Source: Cytospora piceicola
Taxonomy: Eukaryota; Ascomycota; Sordariomycetes; Diaporthales; Cytosporaceae
Reading direction: 5' to 3'
DNA: 64,000 nt
Assembly: GCA_023375675.1 (NCBI GenBank)
Contig: JALQBC010000001.1
Location: forward strand, 682,001 to 746,000
The position numbers and the translations under genes were made by a program. The notes under the pieces are model-generated. The model was not told the origin of the DNA and did not search any database. It was given only the letters and a program-made list of their open reading frames with translations. This document shows positions 9,828 through 20,836 of the stretch, in pieces (within the stretch, counting starts at the first letter, position 1; each line of letters starts with the position of its first letter).

Positions 9828-12800
9828 GACGTGTTGGAGTGGATGGGGGATGAATTGCCCTTCTCCCCAGCTTGATGTTTCCTCGGTATATCGAACCAAT
9901 TTGTATAGCTGGTTGGGAACAAAGCAAATTCGAGAGTGATGAGTAATGTACGCTTGATACACAGGCTTTGTCGGCGCAGCAGTGGCGCTGCTGTGGTGAT
10001 GGTGGGCGGTGTTGGTGATTGTTTGTGTGTGGGCAGATAATCCTCGATACCGGCTGATCCGGGTTCCAAAGGCAGCGTCTCGGGATTGGCGACTTACACG
10101 CGAACGCTGGGAGTCACAAGAGACGGTTGAATTACCTAGATACTTCCAATCATCAATCAATCCTATGCAGCTTCACTGACGTCGTAATGTAAATGAAGCA
10201 CCGTTGACATAGCGAAACATGACGTTGGTAATTTATTCGCATGCAAGTCGAGAGTGAGGGAAAATGGGGGCAACGGCCGGTTCGGCACCGAACGGCGAAG
10301 TTGGGGAAGTGAATGACGTAAGCGTACCACCTCGGTCCAGAAAGGGTACCAAGTACCCAAGTACCTAAGTACCTTCAAGTACGTATCTTCACACAACACA
10401 CATCACACATCACGCTTCACATAGCACACAGCACACCCTTGGAAGGTACTGCAGATAATACATGCGATGCGACTCATCACTTTATCATCACCATCAATAG
10501 CGTCTAGTTTTAAGATCAGGTCCGAAGTGTTGGGTCAAACATGCCCTTGGCGCATCCTCTTAACTTCTTGTGTTGTTTTAGTACGTCGACATAATTAGCC
10601 GAAGGCCACGGTGATACTCTCTTCCCAGGGGAATGTTGCAGTCTTTCTCTTCCAGTGGTTATCATGATTTATGACATCCCGTCGAGGATTCTCATTGTAT
10701 CACAGCTTTTCTTTTATTGTTCTGGGCCTATTGATGCTTGCTTGCCCATCCATATATACACTCAAGTATTTCAGTGTGGTGTCTTTACGAAGGTCACGAT
10801 ATATAGAATGCTGAGGGAGATCATTGATGAGAGAACAGTAGAGACAATAGGCAGATGGGTATAAATAAGTTCTTAATATAAGAGGTAATAACTAAGTTGA
10901 TAAGCCTGAGGGAGATCTGGAAGGGAAGGCCCCTATATATAGTTTAGGTAGGTCGACCTGATGCAGTCAGGTGACCCTGCAGGCCTGATATTATTATTTT
11001 CGGTATAGACTCGAAGACTTTAATTGTTTGATTTTGGACACATTCAGCATAACGTACCCTAGAGTAGGTCCAGAAGTAACCAAGGACTCGGGCGAGGTGA
11101 ACATTAATGTTATGACACAACTACCTAGGTACTCAAGTGGGGAGGATTGATAGTGAGACCGTATGAAAAGAGTTGCCTAGGTGCCCAGGTCAGAACATGT
11201 CATTAATATTGGAATCCCTCGGAATTGCCAGAACCAAAATGTTTACGTAGTCAAGCAAAGATAATCAATTTGATGTCTAGTTAGTAGCAAAAACTACATA
11301 CCTACATATGTGGTTATGTAGCTAATTCTATAGAGGACCCATGATTGTAACAAAGGGGAACTGTGCTTACTGATCAGAGAACTAGAGTGCGAGTGAGATA
11401 TAATTATACTACAGACCATAGTAGACTCTTACAGTATTAAATACTGCTACTTCAGATATAACCTTCCAAGATGACAGCCGGCAGGGAGCGACACTGTATT
11501 GTACTTGGATTTCCTCAGTGCTCGTCAAGTCACCTCGTACCTTGTCTTTATATATATTTCTAGAAAGTATATAGGTTATACACATACGAGGTAGTACACA
11601 TGCAAAGTGCACCTTAGTTGTTGTTCAGGAGGTGAAACAGGCCCAGGTTTCCCTCGCCCGCTGCTCTCACTTCAAGGTTACCAAAATAATCAGACAATTC
11701 CTTTTCTATCAGTTTTATAGGATGCTGGTTAGCATGCAAAGACACTCGAATCATTGTAACCTGTACACTGAAAGCTGTAGTTACCTAATATTGCAAGTTC
11801 TACTCGTGTATGCTATAGATAGATGCAAATACTACGTGTTGCATCACTTTTAACGTCGAGTATATAAGGGGCATATCAACACCATCCAAAAACTACACTG
11901 GTGTTTCAACTGGCCGTCACTGGTATCGTATCCTATCTCGTTCGTAAAACCAGTTGCGTTACGACAGTGCGGCTTCGAAGAGCTGCAATGTCAAGCAGCA
12001 CTGGTGGCACCTGGGGCTTCACTCAGCCGGCCAGTTCGTCCTCAACCAACCCATAGCGTCCCAGGTACCATAACCGGAATCTGTCTTGGACCTCATCCAC
12101 GCACTGATTCTGCAATCCCTCACGGCCCTTGTGTGACATATTCCATGGATGCTTCGCGCCGTAGATGGACTGTACCGGTTATGGTTGAACTCGCAAACGG
12201 GCTGTGGGCGTCAAGAGAGGCGGGGACCAGGGGGGGGGGGCGCTGCCAATATTATCCGTGTGGACCAGCAGCGGTGGGCAGGCATCAATGCATTAGCAGG
12301 CTTTCTCGGCAAATAAATGGGCGTTACCGCAACCACCTTGGTGGTTGAAGCCAGCTGTTTGCTCTCAAGCTGTTATCACACACACCGCTCAATTATCCCA
12401 GAAACAGAAAGTCTTCTCCAACAAAGCATTTGTTGTTGCCTATGCCTCAAAAATTAGCGCTCAACGTGTCGGGAGCAACCGATAGATGCTAGAGTTCGGG
12501 GGTTGATATGGCCTAAGCGCTAGTGCTGTACACAGTAATTAGCAGCACTGGTAAAACTTACTGGTAAAACGACTTGGAAACCTTCGTGAACTCTATTTTT
12601 CTTTCTTGAAGTTTTCTTTATTGAAGTTTTCTTTCTCCTTAGTCGCAAGGTTTATCTGAAAATTGCCAAGTCTCACAGAAGTGATTTTCAACCGTTCCCT
12701 TTACTCCTCGACCATGAGTATTAGGACCATAAGAGACGATCTCGATGGCAAGCCGAATCTCCCGTGATGACGGGTCCCCCCAGGTGCCGTTGTAAGTCGT

Positions 12801-14355
12801 AACCCTGTCAACTGAGTCAGGATCACCGTGTTACTGCTAAGGGGGCGCCCAAACACGGTGTCTGGCAGGTTGGCTGCATGGGGCCAAGACAGAATCTGTG
12901 CTTTAGAACCAACTCCTTCGGTGGCCATCAATGCAAGAACAACAGGTTTGCCTCTCGTACTATACTTGGATGGGCGATCCAAGCATGATGAACCCACACT
13001 CGGAAGGTTCCTGCGCCATTCCCCTCCGAAAATGATAGCGGACCAGGCGGGACAAACAGGCTGACAGGCAGGTACACGTATACAAACAAGACACGTCGGC
13101 CGAGTCGATCCGAGGTGACGATGCTAGTGGTGATCGCTTCCGATCGAGTTCCGGTTGATGTTTTGGACCTCGGGAGAGGGACTGGACCGAGCAAGGAGGT
13201 GAAACGAAAAAGGGAGTTTACCACTCGGGTGACAACATTGAACGACCAAGTGCGCAGCGCGGTTATGCTCCGGGGCCGACACGAGCAGCCGACGTCAAGG
13301 TTTCCGAGAGGCCAGTATGATGATGGTACATAATAAGGGCCGGAAAATGAGGTGAGGTCAACCTGATGGCTCGCTCGCCCCAGAGACGCAAAGGGACGGG
13401 AAGGGGAAACTTTCGCCGCGTCGCCAAAAGGTCTCTCTTTTCTGGATCTTTTAATGACAGCAAGGTGTGTGGGGGTCGCGACCGATTTGATCGATCGAGG
13501 TCCCACACATGGCCACAGGTCAGCAGTTTTGCAGGATGGATTGATCGGATCATTCCAGGGTCCCGCTCGACGGGGAACCACAGTACTATGTACGACCGGT
13601 ACAGTTACTATGTAGGTATTGTACATGAGGCTCTGAGAGGGAGGCAATGGCCCCCACGTAGTCCGCGCAAGGGGTGAGTGGTAGTCCCGCGCATTCATCA
13701 AAACAGAGCTGCCGGATGGTACCAGTTCGAAACGGAAATCACTCAAAATAGCATGTTGTTTTGCCATGCTAGACGGACAGAACCCGCAGGGCAGGGGCAG
13801 ATTGGATGGGCAGTCGAACGATTTTCATGCAATCATGGAATCGTCTGGCCGGCAGTCGCAGCCTGATTAGCCTGGCAGGACTGGCTGCGGACAGGTGGGA
13901 AGGGGGGCAGGGCAAGGTGCAAGGTGTGCAAGGTGGGTTTGGGAAAAGTCGCTTGATACGGCCAGACCAGCAAATCTCATGATCTTTGAGTGGGAAGAAA
14001 TGTGGCATGATCTCCCCGAAGTGTCCGCCCACCCGCACTGCAAACCCTGGAAATTCGGTAGGGCCCCGAAGACCTTGCATCAGGAGTACCTAAGCCAAGA
14101 ACACTCCCTGTAGATCACTCCCCTGGTCGCTCAAAGTACCTATTTTCTTTCTTCAACCACAATGACATTGAACACTGCCCAGGTACTCTTCTTTCTTATA
14201 TTTTTTATTTCTTTTTTTTTATTCCAAATAGTCAGTTAGGGCAGACGGGCGAGTCCGGGAGAGAGGCCATTACGGCCGTACCCGGGTTCCCAGAAGGACT
14301 CACCCGGGATATTTACGTGCCTCGTAGCGGGAGGGAGCTCGAAGATTGATATATT

Positions 14356-14686
14356 TACCTAGGTATCTATCATATTACTCTGTATATCAAATGCGAAGAG
14401 GTACAACAAGTAAGTCGCTTTCGCTTATGATTAGCGCATCGCCTATCCTCGTGTAATCCGTCACGGCGCGCAATATGGTTCGGGCCCGACAGGGGGTGAC
14501 TTACAGGGGGTAGCCTACAGGGGCTTGACTGTCCCGCCGTACTCCTGCATCAGTCAGTTGTCATGATCCGAGGAAGAGAACGAAACAAGCATATTTGACC
14601 TGCCACATCAGACAGACATCAGACATCAGACATCAGACACTACCTAGGTACTGTGTAGACACCAGGGCGAAGTAAGTACCTAGGTA
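14356..14686. repeat. Three copies of palindromic decamer TACCTAGGTA
   Basis: Exact copies lie at 14356-14365, 14641-14650 and 14677-14686. Four more exact copies occur elsewhere in the window, at 11122, 35483, 45054 and 45749, all in non-coding DNA. About 0.06 occurrences would be expected by chance in 64 kb. The sequence is self-complementary, so strand is undefined. Function is unknown: protein-binding site, repeat-derived word or mutational product. Confidence 0.8.
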
Positions 14687-15323
14687 TCTATGTACATATG
14701 TGATTAGGTTTGTACTGGGTATGTGTGCTATAGAATGATATGTATGTATGTATCCGTAGGTTCAGTAACAACCCTGCTGTGTACCTGTGTACATCCCCTA
14801 GGGTAGGTATGTTATGCTGTAAGAGATATGTTAATACGAATGGTTTGGCATATCACAAAGTATATATGGTGATGATGACGAGATGGACGGCACTTTCCGT
14901 GATTGATTATATGGCATATGGAATTATAGTAAGTCTGTTTATGGGTGAGATTAAACCAGTGTGCACTACATACCTACATAGTAATATGCCTGATAATCGC
15001 GTGGCCATGTATACACCCTTTTTGCCATCTGGGAAACATCGTACCAGCCAGCCAGCCCGGTCTCGAACGCTCTCAGACGCTGTCGCCGTCCGTCCTGATG
15101 CCCCATTCTTTTCCCAATCCGAATGGATCCCATTCCGGGTCTTCCTCTTCACATCACCTCACCCGCAATTTGGAACCCTGATTGATTGATCGACTGCGGC
15201 CCCAGTTTTTAGGGGTTTGGCCGGTTTGACGGGTTCCAAACCAGGATTACCCAGGTTCCAGGATTACCTAGCTATGGCGTTGGCCGAGAGTCCCCTCCTC
15301 TGCACGACTTAGACACAGACACA

Positions 15324-15324
<1 letters not shown>

Positions 15325-15357
<33 letters not shown>
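15325..15357. repeat. (AC)n microsatellite
   Basis: An uninterrupted AC dinucleotide tract of about 16 units, flanked by degenerate GACACA units on the left and CA-rich sequence on the right. It lies about 500 bp upstream of pyruvate decarboxylase and is probably length-variable between strains. Confidence 0.9.
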
Positions 15358-15362
<5 letters not shown>

Positions 15363-15682
15363 AGGCACACACTGACAGTACCTAGTGTACCTAAGTATGT
15401 ACTGACATGACAGCCTTGGAACCTTGGAACCCTTGGCACCCATGAATGCCGTAGTACATCCGATACTCGAAGCTACTTGGTGACATGTCGCTTCCACTTT
15501 TCATCAGTCCATACATCAAAGATTTTCGAAGGAACCACCAATGAGTTCCGAGAACACCCTCCCTCGGACCATGGCGATGGCCACAGCGCACGGGTATCAG
15601 TCCGTCTGTACCGTACCGTGTCTGTATTGGCCAGGCCGATGAACCATGTTTGTCTCTGACATCTGCCCCTTCCTCCCAGACA

Positions 15683-15689
15683 TATATAA
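15683..15689 (+). promoter_or_regulatory. TATA box of the pyruvate decarboxylase gene
   Basis: TATATAA lies about 165 bp before the start codon of the decarboxylase. It is followed by a C/A-rich stretch with CTC repeats typical of leaders of strongly expressed fungal genes. The assignment rests on position and sequence only. Confidence 0.5.
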
Positions 15690-15853
15690 CTGTTGAGCCT
15701 CATGCGGCAAACACCATCCAACAATTACTACCTCATCCATCACATCAAACAGCAATCCAAACAACACTCCTCCTCCTCCTGTCTTAGACATCACACACAG
15801 TTTTTTTTTACCTTGAACGGTAAAAAAATCCACCCCTCACAACAACTTTCATC

Positions 15854-17566
15854 ATGACGAGCACGCCAGGAAAGTTCACCGTCGGCGACTACCTCGCCGA
15901 GCGGTTGGCTCAGATCGGCATCCGACACCACTTCGTCGTACCTGGCGACTACAACCTCATCCTCCTCGACAAGCTCCAGGCTCACCCCGATCTGACTGAG
16001 ATCGGCTGTGCCAATGAGCTCAACTGCAGCATGGCCGCCGAGGGCTACGCCCGTGCCAACGGCCCCTCTGTCTGCGTCGTCACCTACTCGGTCGGTGCCA
16101 TCTCCGCCATGAACGGAACCGGCAGTGCTTACGCCGAGAACCTTCCCCTCATCCTCGTCTCCGGCGCGCCAAACACCAACGATCTCGGCCAGTTCCACAT
16201 CCTCCACCACACTCTTGGCAAGCTCGACTACAGCTACCAGTTGGAGATGGCCAAGAAGGTCACATGCTGTGCCGTCGCCATCCACCGCGCAGAGGAGGCC
16301 CCCAGACTGATCGACAGAGCCATCCGCGCTGCCCTCCTGGCCAAGAAGCCCTGCTACATCGAGATCCCCACCAACCTGTCGGGCGCCACCTGTGTCCGCC
16401 CCGGCCCCATCTCCGCCATCACCGAGCCCGTCTACTCGGACCAGGCCGCCCTGGCCGCTGCCGCCGACGACGCTGCAGCCTACCTCAAGGGCAAGCTCAA
16501 GCCCATGATCCTCGTCGGACCCAAGCTGGCCCGCGCCGGTGCCGACAAGGCCCTCCTCAAGCTCGCCGAGGCCATGGGCTGCGCAGTCGCCGTCCAGCCC
16601 GCAGCAAAGGGCATGTTCCCTGAGGACCACCCACAGTTCGTCGGCATCTTCTGGGGTCAGGTATCAACAAAGGCTGCCGATGCCATCCTCAACTGGGCCG
16701 ACGCCATCATCTGCGCCGGCTGCGTCTTCAACGACTACTCCACCGTGGGCTGGACCGCCATGCCCAACATCCCCCTGATGAAGGCCGACAGCGAGCACGT
16801 CACCTTCCCCGGATCCCACTTCAGCCGTGTCCGCCTCGGCGAGTTCTTCGACCACCTGGCCACCAGCGTGCAGTATAACAACTCCACCATGATCGAGTAC
16901 AACCGTCTCCGACCCGACCCCTTCGTCGTCCACGAGGCCGCCGAGGACGACGACCTCACCCGCAAGGAGATCCAGCGCCAGCTGCAGCCCCTGGTCACGT
17001 CCAACACCACCCTCTTCATCGAGACGGGCGACTCCTGGTTCAACGGCACCCAGCTGGACCTGCCCAAGGGCGCCGGCTACGAGATCGAGATGCAGTGGGG
17101 CCACATCGGCTGGTCCATCCCGGCCTCGTTCGGCTACGCCGTCCGCTACCCCGAGCGCAGGACCATCTGCGTGGTCGGCGACGGCTCCTTCCAGGTGACG
17201 GCGCAGGAGGTGTCCCAGATGGTGCGCTTCAACCTGCCCATCACGATCCTGCTCATCAACAACCGCGGGTACACGATCGAGGTGGAGATCCACGACGGCA
17301 GCTACAACAAGATCAAGAACTGGGACTACGCCCTCCTGATGCAGGCCTTCAACAGCACCGACGGCCACGGCCTCAGCTTCCGGGCCAACACCTCGGGCGA
17401 GCTCCAGTCCGCCCTCGCCGCCGCCGGCGAGCACAAGGCCGGCCCCGTCCTCATCGAGGCCAACATCCACCAGGACGACTGCAGTAAGGAGCTGATCACC
17501 TGGGGCCACTACGTTGCAGCGGCTAACGCGAGACCGCCCAAGGCTGCCACGATGGACGACTACTAG
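15854..17566 (+). CDS. pdcA: Pyruvate decarboxylase
   Basis: Intronless, 570 residues, full length for the fungal enzyme. It converts pyruvate to acetaldehyde and CO2 with thiamine diphosphate (ThDP) and Mg2+ in the cytosol, feeding fermentation and the acetyl-CoA bypass. Landmarks in order: the N-terminal ThDP pyrimidine domain with the catalytic glutamate in CANELNCSMAAEGYAR (about 54-68); the paired active-site histidines in FHILHHTLGKLDY (about 114-126); a central regulatory domain; and the pyrophosphate-binding motif beginning GDGS (about 442) and ending in NN about 28 residues later. All expected catalytic positions are present. The start at 15854 gives the family N-terminus (FTVGDYLAERLAQIGIRHHF). 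Codon choice is strongly C-ending, and a TATA box and CT-rich leader precede the gene; both fit high expression. The symbol follows filamentous-fungus use. Confidence 0.96.
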   Translation: MTSTPGKFTVGDYLAERLAQIGIRHHFVVPGDYNLILLDKLQAHPDLTEIGCANELNCSMAAEGYARANGPSVCVVTYSVGAISAMNGTGSAYAENLPLILVSGAPNTNDLGQFHILHHTLGKLDYSYQLEMAKKVTCCAVAIHRAEEAPRLIDRAIRAALLAKKPCYIEIPTNLSGATCVRPGPISAITEPVYSDQAALAAAADDAAAYLKGKLKPMILVGPKLARAGADKALLKLAEAMGCAVAVQPAAKGMFPEDHPQFVGIFWGQVSTKAADAILNWADAIICAGCVFNDYSTVGWTAMPNIPLMKADSEHVTFPGSHFSRVRLGEFFDHLATSVQYNNSTMIEYNRLRPDPFVVHEAAEDDDLTRKEIQRQLQPLVTSNTTLFIETGDSWFNGTQLDLPKGAGYEIEMQWGHIGWSIPASFGYAVRYPERRTICVVGDGSFQVTAQEVSQMVRFNLPITILLINNRGYTIEVEIHDGSYNKIKNWDYALLMQAFNSTDGHGLSFRANTSGELQSALAAAGEHKAGPVLIEANIHQDDCSKELITWGHYVAAANARPPKAATMDDY

Positions 17567-18082
17567 GAGGCCAGTCAACCACCACCACCATCAGCACCGG
17601 GCGGCTCGCGCGGGGCGACGGGTCCCTGAGCTTCAGGGACAAGGTCATCGAGGGCGTCTACGACGGCAAGGGCCGCTTGGGCGGCTATGCCTTCTGCAGC
17701 CACATCACTGGCATCCGGGGAGATGAGGGGGCTGCTGCACACTAGAAGGGAAGGCCTTGTACATAATTCCCCCGTTTCTTTTCTTCTTTCTCTTTTGCTT
17801 TCTTCCTGCTACTGTTACTGCTCTTCCTGTCAATTTCTATTCCAATCGGAGTCAGCTGTCTATGGGGGGTTTTGTTTTTCTTGATAATTAGAGGGGCAAA
17901 AAACGGTGCATTGATTACTCACTTGCTAGGTTTCGGCTTTTGGGTCAACGGTGTCCAAAGTATATTCTTAGAAAAAGGCATAGATACCTCATAGATGATT
18001 TCAACTTCCACTCTTAAATAAAGTTACACTTTACATACTTCTTCTGCTTGCTCCCTGGTGACTTGGGCTACTACTACCACTG

Positions 18083-18175
<93 letters not shown>

Positions 18176-18717
18176 TTTATTTGAACTTCTACTCCTCTTT
18201 TCTCTTCTACTGAGAAATCACGACCTTATCCAACTGGCACTAATAAGATCGCAATATCGTGGCCACGCTCAATATGTGTCAGACGGAACATAATAACCAG
18301 CTGGTCAATGTGTTATAGATGGTCACACTTCAATGTTAGGTACCGGTACATCATAGAGCTTTCATACTGCCCAGATATGTCGTAGGCACGGATTTAGAGT
18401 AAAATGAAGACACACACAAAAAGAACACCACCACGTAACCGGGCAATCAATGTTGAACTTCAAGACGGTATCCAAGCTTAGCATGTAGCAGCTGATAGGG
18501 GGTGGTCATGTGCGGGTTAGGGTCTCTTGTAGGGGCTCGGCGAGCTCGATTAGGCCAGCTCTAGTGGAGCTCTTAGTGGGAGGGTGGGCTGTAATTATAA
18601 ACTTCATACGCTGTGGCTCCCCCCTCACGTCATCTGTTCTGATCTCCGGGGCGTTCGTCTTGCGCCTCAGCACAATTACTCAGTCTGCACACAACGCACG
18701 ACACACATCACCACAAC
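17567..18717. other. Intergenic with a short coding-like relic and a microsatellite
   Basis: From about 17570 to 17743, one frame (+2 relative to the decarboxylase) is open and has C/G-rich third positions, encoding a stretch like SFRDKVIEGVYDGKGRLGGY. It has no ATG near its start and no recognised family, so it may be a relic exon or chance. The rest is AT-rich 3' sequence, then a long CTA repeat, then the upstream region of the zinc-finger gene. Confidence 0.4.
18084..18174. repeat. (CTA)n trinucleotide microsatellite, about 30 units
   Basis: A perfect run of about 91 bp, extended on the left by imperfect CTACTACCACTGC units. It lies in the spacer between two co-oriented genes, so it is probably not translated. 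Length polymorphism is likely. Confidence 0.95.
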
Positions 18718-20463
18718 ATGTCGCTGAACCAGCTCTCCATGCTCCTGGGGCTTCCGGACTCAGACTGCAAACAGATACTCGACTACGGGTCTACCCTGTC
18801 CAAAGCAGAGGCAGCAGACCACTTCAAGAACCTGCTCGGCGACTCGCCGCAAGCCATCGAGTTCATCTCTACCTTCAACTCAAGGCGACAGGACCCAAAG
18901 CCCGCCCCGGCCCCGGCTCCTGTAACGAACCAGCAGCGCCCGTCGAACGCAGAGCCAGCGCCCAGGAACTCGAGGCAATCGAAGAAGAAGAAGGCGCCGC
19001 TCCACACGCCAGCCCCGCGACAGATCGCAGACACCGGCCCGACGCCAGGGACCGTCTACAACAAGAAGGCCTTCGAGGATGACTACATGCCAGGCGCGAG
19101 GTCCGGCGGGCCCACGCCCTCGGGCAGCAACGTGCCGTCCAGGGCATCCACGCCCAAGGTCCCCACGCCGCCGCCGCAGCCCCAGCAGAAACACGGCAGG
19201 CAGCCCCCCTCGGCCGCCGGCTCGCTCGTCTCCGACCTCCTAGCCCCGAGGCAGAAGCAGAAGCCCGCGCCGAACCCGGCCTCCCGGAGCTCGACGCCCG
19301 CCCCGGCGCCGCCCCCCTCCAAGGGCGCCGGGCAGGTCACCAAGATCTCCATCACGGGCGGCACGCCCATGCACGGGGCGTCCACGGCGGTCGCGGACCT
19401 GGACGCCGCCATCCGGTCCCTCGAGATCACCACGAACCCGTCGCTCTCGGGCGGCGGCGGCGGCGGCGACGCGGCGGCGGCGACCGCGGCCCGGCGCTGC
19501 AACTGCGTCGCGACGCGGCACCCGCTGCAGAACGCGGCGCCCAACTGCCTGCGGTGCGGCAAGGTGGTCTGCCTCAGGGAGGGCCTGGGCCCCTGCACGT
19601 CGTGCGGCGCCCCGCTCCTCTCCCCGGCCGAGGTGCAGTCCATGATCAGGGAGCTCAAGGCGGAGCGCGGCCGGGAGAGGCAGGCGGCGGACCGGGAGGC
19701 GCACAGGCGGGCGGACGTGGCGGCCACGCCGCGGCCGTTCACGAAGCCGCGGGCGGGGGGCGGCGGCGGCGGCGACAACAACAACAACAACAATAACAGG
19801 AACAACAACGACGGCGACGAGGCGGCGGCGGCGGAGGCGCGGGCGCTCGAGCACAGGGACAAGCTGCTCGGGTTCCAGGCGCAGAACGCGCGGCGGACGA
19901 CGGTGCGGGACGAGGCGGCCGACTTTGACGTGTCGGGGGCCATGGCGGGGTTCGGGGGCAACCTGTGGGCGTCGGCCGAGGACCGGGCGCGCGAGCTCAA
20001 GAGGCAGCAGAAGCTGCTGCGGGAGATGGAGTGGGGCGCGCGGCCCGACTACGAGAAGAGGCAGCAGGTCGTGAGCATCGACCTGGTGGGCGGCCGGGTG
20101 GTCAAGAAGATGGTGGCCAGGGAGAGGCCGGCGTCGCCCGAGGCGGAGGACCGGGGGCCCGGTGGTGCCGGCGGCGGCGGCGGTGGTGTCCTCGAGGAGA
20201 CGAGTGCGAATAGGGGGTCGGGGGCGGCCGGGGGCGCGTTTAGTAGGAACCCGCTGCTCGGCGGCATGATCAAGCCCGTGTATGACGCCAAGGGCAAGGG
20301 GGCTGCGCTGGAGGGCAGGAAGGACAGGGCGACCAGGTGGCGGAGGGTGCAGGATGATGACCTGGCTGACAACGAGGCTGTCATATTAGATGGGGGCGTC
20401 TATGGAGGAGAAGACTTCGGTGCGCCGGCGGGCAGCGCAGGGGATGAACCGGGCCGCGGCTGA
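18718..20463 (+). CDS. RQT4: TRIP4/ASC-1-type C2HC5 zinc-finger protein (Rqt4 homologue)
   Basis: Single frame of 581 residues. The N-terminal 60 residues (MSLNQLSMLLGLPDSDCKQI..) form the helical module seen at the start of fungal Rqt4/TRIP4 proteins. A disordered Pro/Ala/Lys-rich linker follows. The zf-C2HC5 finger occupies about 261-296 with Cys at 261, 263, 277, 280, 285, 293 and 296 and His 268 (RCNCVATRHPLQ..NCLRCGKVVC..CTSCG). After this come a charged helix, an Asn run near 350-365 and a Gly-rich C-terminal part. In yeast Rqt4 belongs to the RQT complex with Slh1 and Cue3, which splits ubiquitinated collided ribosomes; human TRIP4 is in ASC-1. As in other fungi, no ASCH domain was seen. 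The start in ACAACATGTCG gives the conserved N-terminus. The family call is firm; the symbol follows yeast. Confidence 0.87.
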   Translation: MSLNQLSMLLGLPDSDCKQILDYGSTLSKAEAADHFKNLLGDSPQAIEFISTFNSRRQDPKPAPAPAPVTNQQRPSNAEPAPRNSRQSKKKKAPLHTPAPRQIADTGPTPGTVYNKKAFEDDYMPGARSGGPTPSGSNVPSRASTPKVPTPPPQPQQKHGRQPPSAAGSLVSDLLAPRQKQKPAPNPASRSSTPAPAPPPSKGAGQVTKISITGGTPMHGASTAVADLDAAIRSLEITTNPSLSGGGGGGDAAAATAARRCNCVATRHPLQNAAPNCLRCGKVVCLREGLGPCTSCGAPLLSPAEVQSMIRELKAERGRERQAADREAHRRADVAATPRPFTKPRAGGGGGGDNNNNNNNRNNNDGDEAAAAEARALEHRDKLLGFQAQNARRTTVRDEAADFDVSGAMAGFGGNLWASAEDRARELKRQQKLLREMEWGARPDYEKRQQVVSIDLVGGRVVKKMVARERPASPEAEDRGPGGAGGGGGGVLEETSANRGSGAAGGAFSRNPLLGGMIKPVYDAKGKGAALEGRKDRATRWRRVQDDDLADNEAVILDGGVYGGEDFGAPAGSAGDEPGRG

Positions 20464-20836
20464 GAAGCTTGCCAATTGAAGATGTCTCTCTCACTCAGTC
20501 TGCCTGCGAAGTCGATCGAGTGACGATGAAGCAGGGAAATCATGAGTTGCTTCTGCAAAACTGATAGGGTTCAGCTTCAGAATTGGTGCTAACTTGACAA
20601 ACAAAAAAACAGATCGCTGACAGCAGAACAGTGTTTTGGGCCGCCATTATGCCGTTGTGATTACATCCAAATATTCAGGTTTAACAGTGCAGGGCATGCT
20701 TGTTTAGCAGAGACTCGATATGCCCCTTGCGACCCCTGACTGCTCCAATACAGAAAGGGGCTACTCCGGATAATGACAAAAATTCACTTTCATGCCGGCT
20801 TACATCTCACAAACCCGATTCCCGAGAAAGACTAGA

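Larger units (their letters stand above)
9828..15853. other. 6 kb spacer without recognisable genes
   Basis: No intact gene could be supported. 10160-11900 is AT-rich and broken by stops in all frames. A TATATAA sequence near 11862 has no gene behind it. Near 12231 there is a G10 tract. 12700-13070 is more GC-rich and open on the minus strand for about 98 codons, but it resembles no family I know. A TCAGACA-type repeat lies near 14610-14640, several palindromic TACCTAGGTA decamers lie in 11.1-14.7 kb, and a CA microsatellite is at 15.3 kb. The last 200 bp form the promoter of pyruvate decarboxylase. Confidence 0.45.

Noticed and set aside
12701..12997. Possible rRNA fragment in the 12.7-13.0 kb island
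   Set aside because: The GGTTACGACTTACAACGG-type text on the minus strand first recalled rRNA, but I could not match it to conserved 18S or 28S segments.
16664..17578. 304-codon minus-strand frame over pyruvate decarboxylase
   Set aside because: The antisense shadow of a C-ending codon pattern; low-complexity Gly/Val/Asp text and no ATG-led family match.
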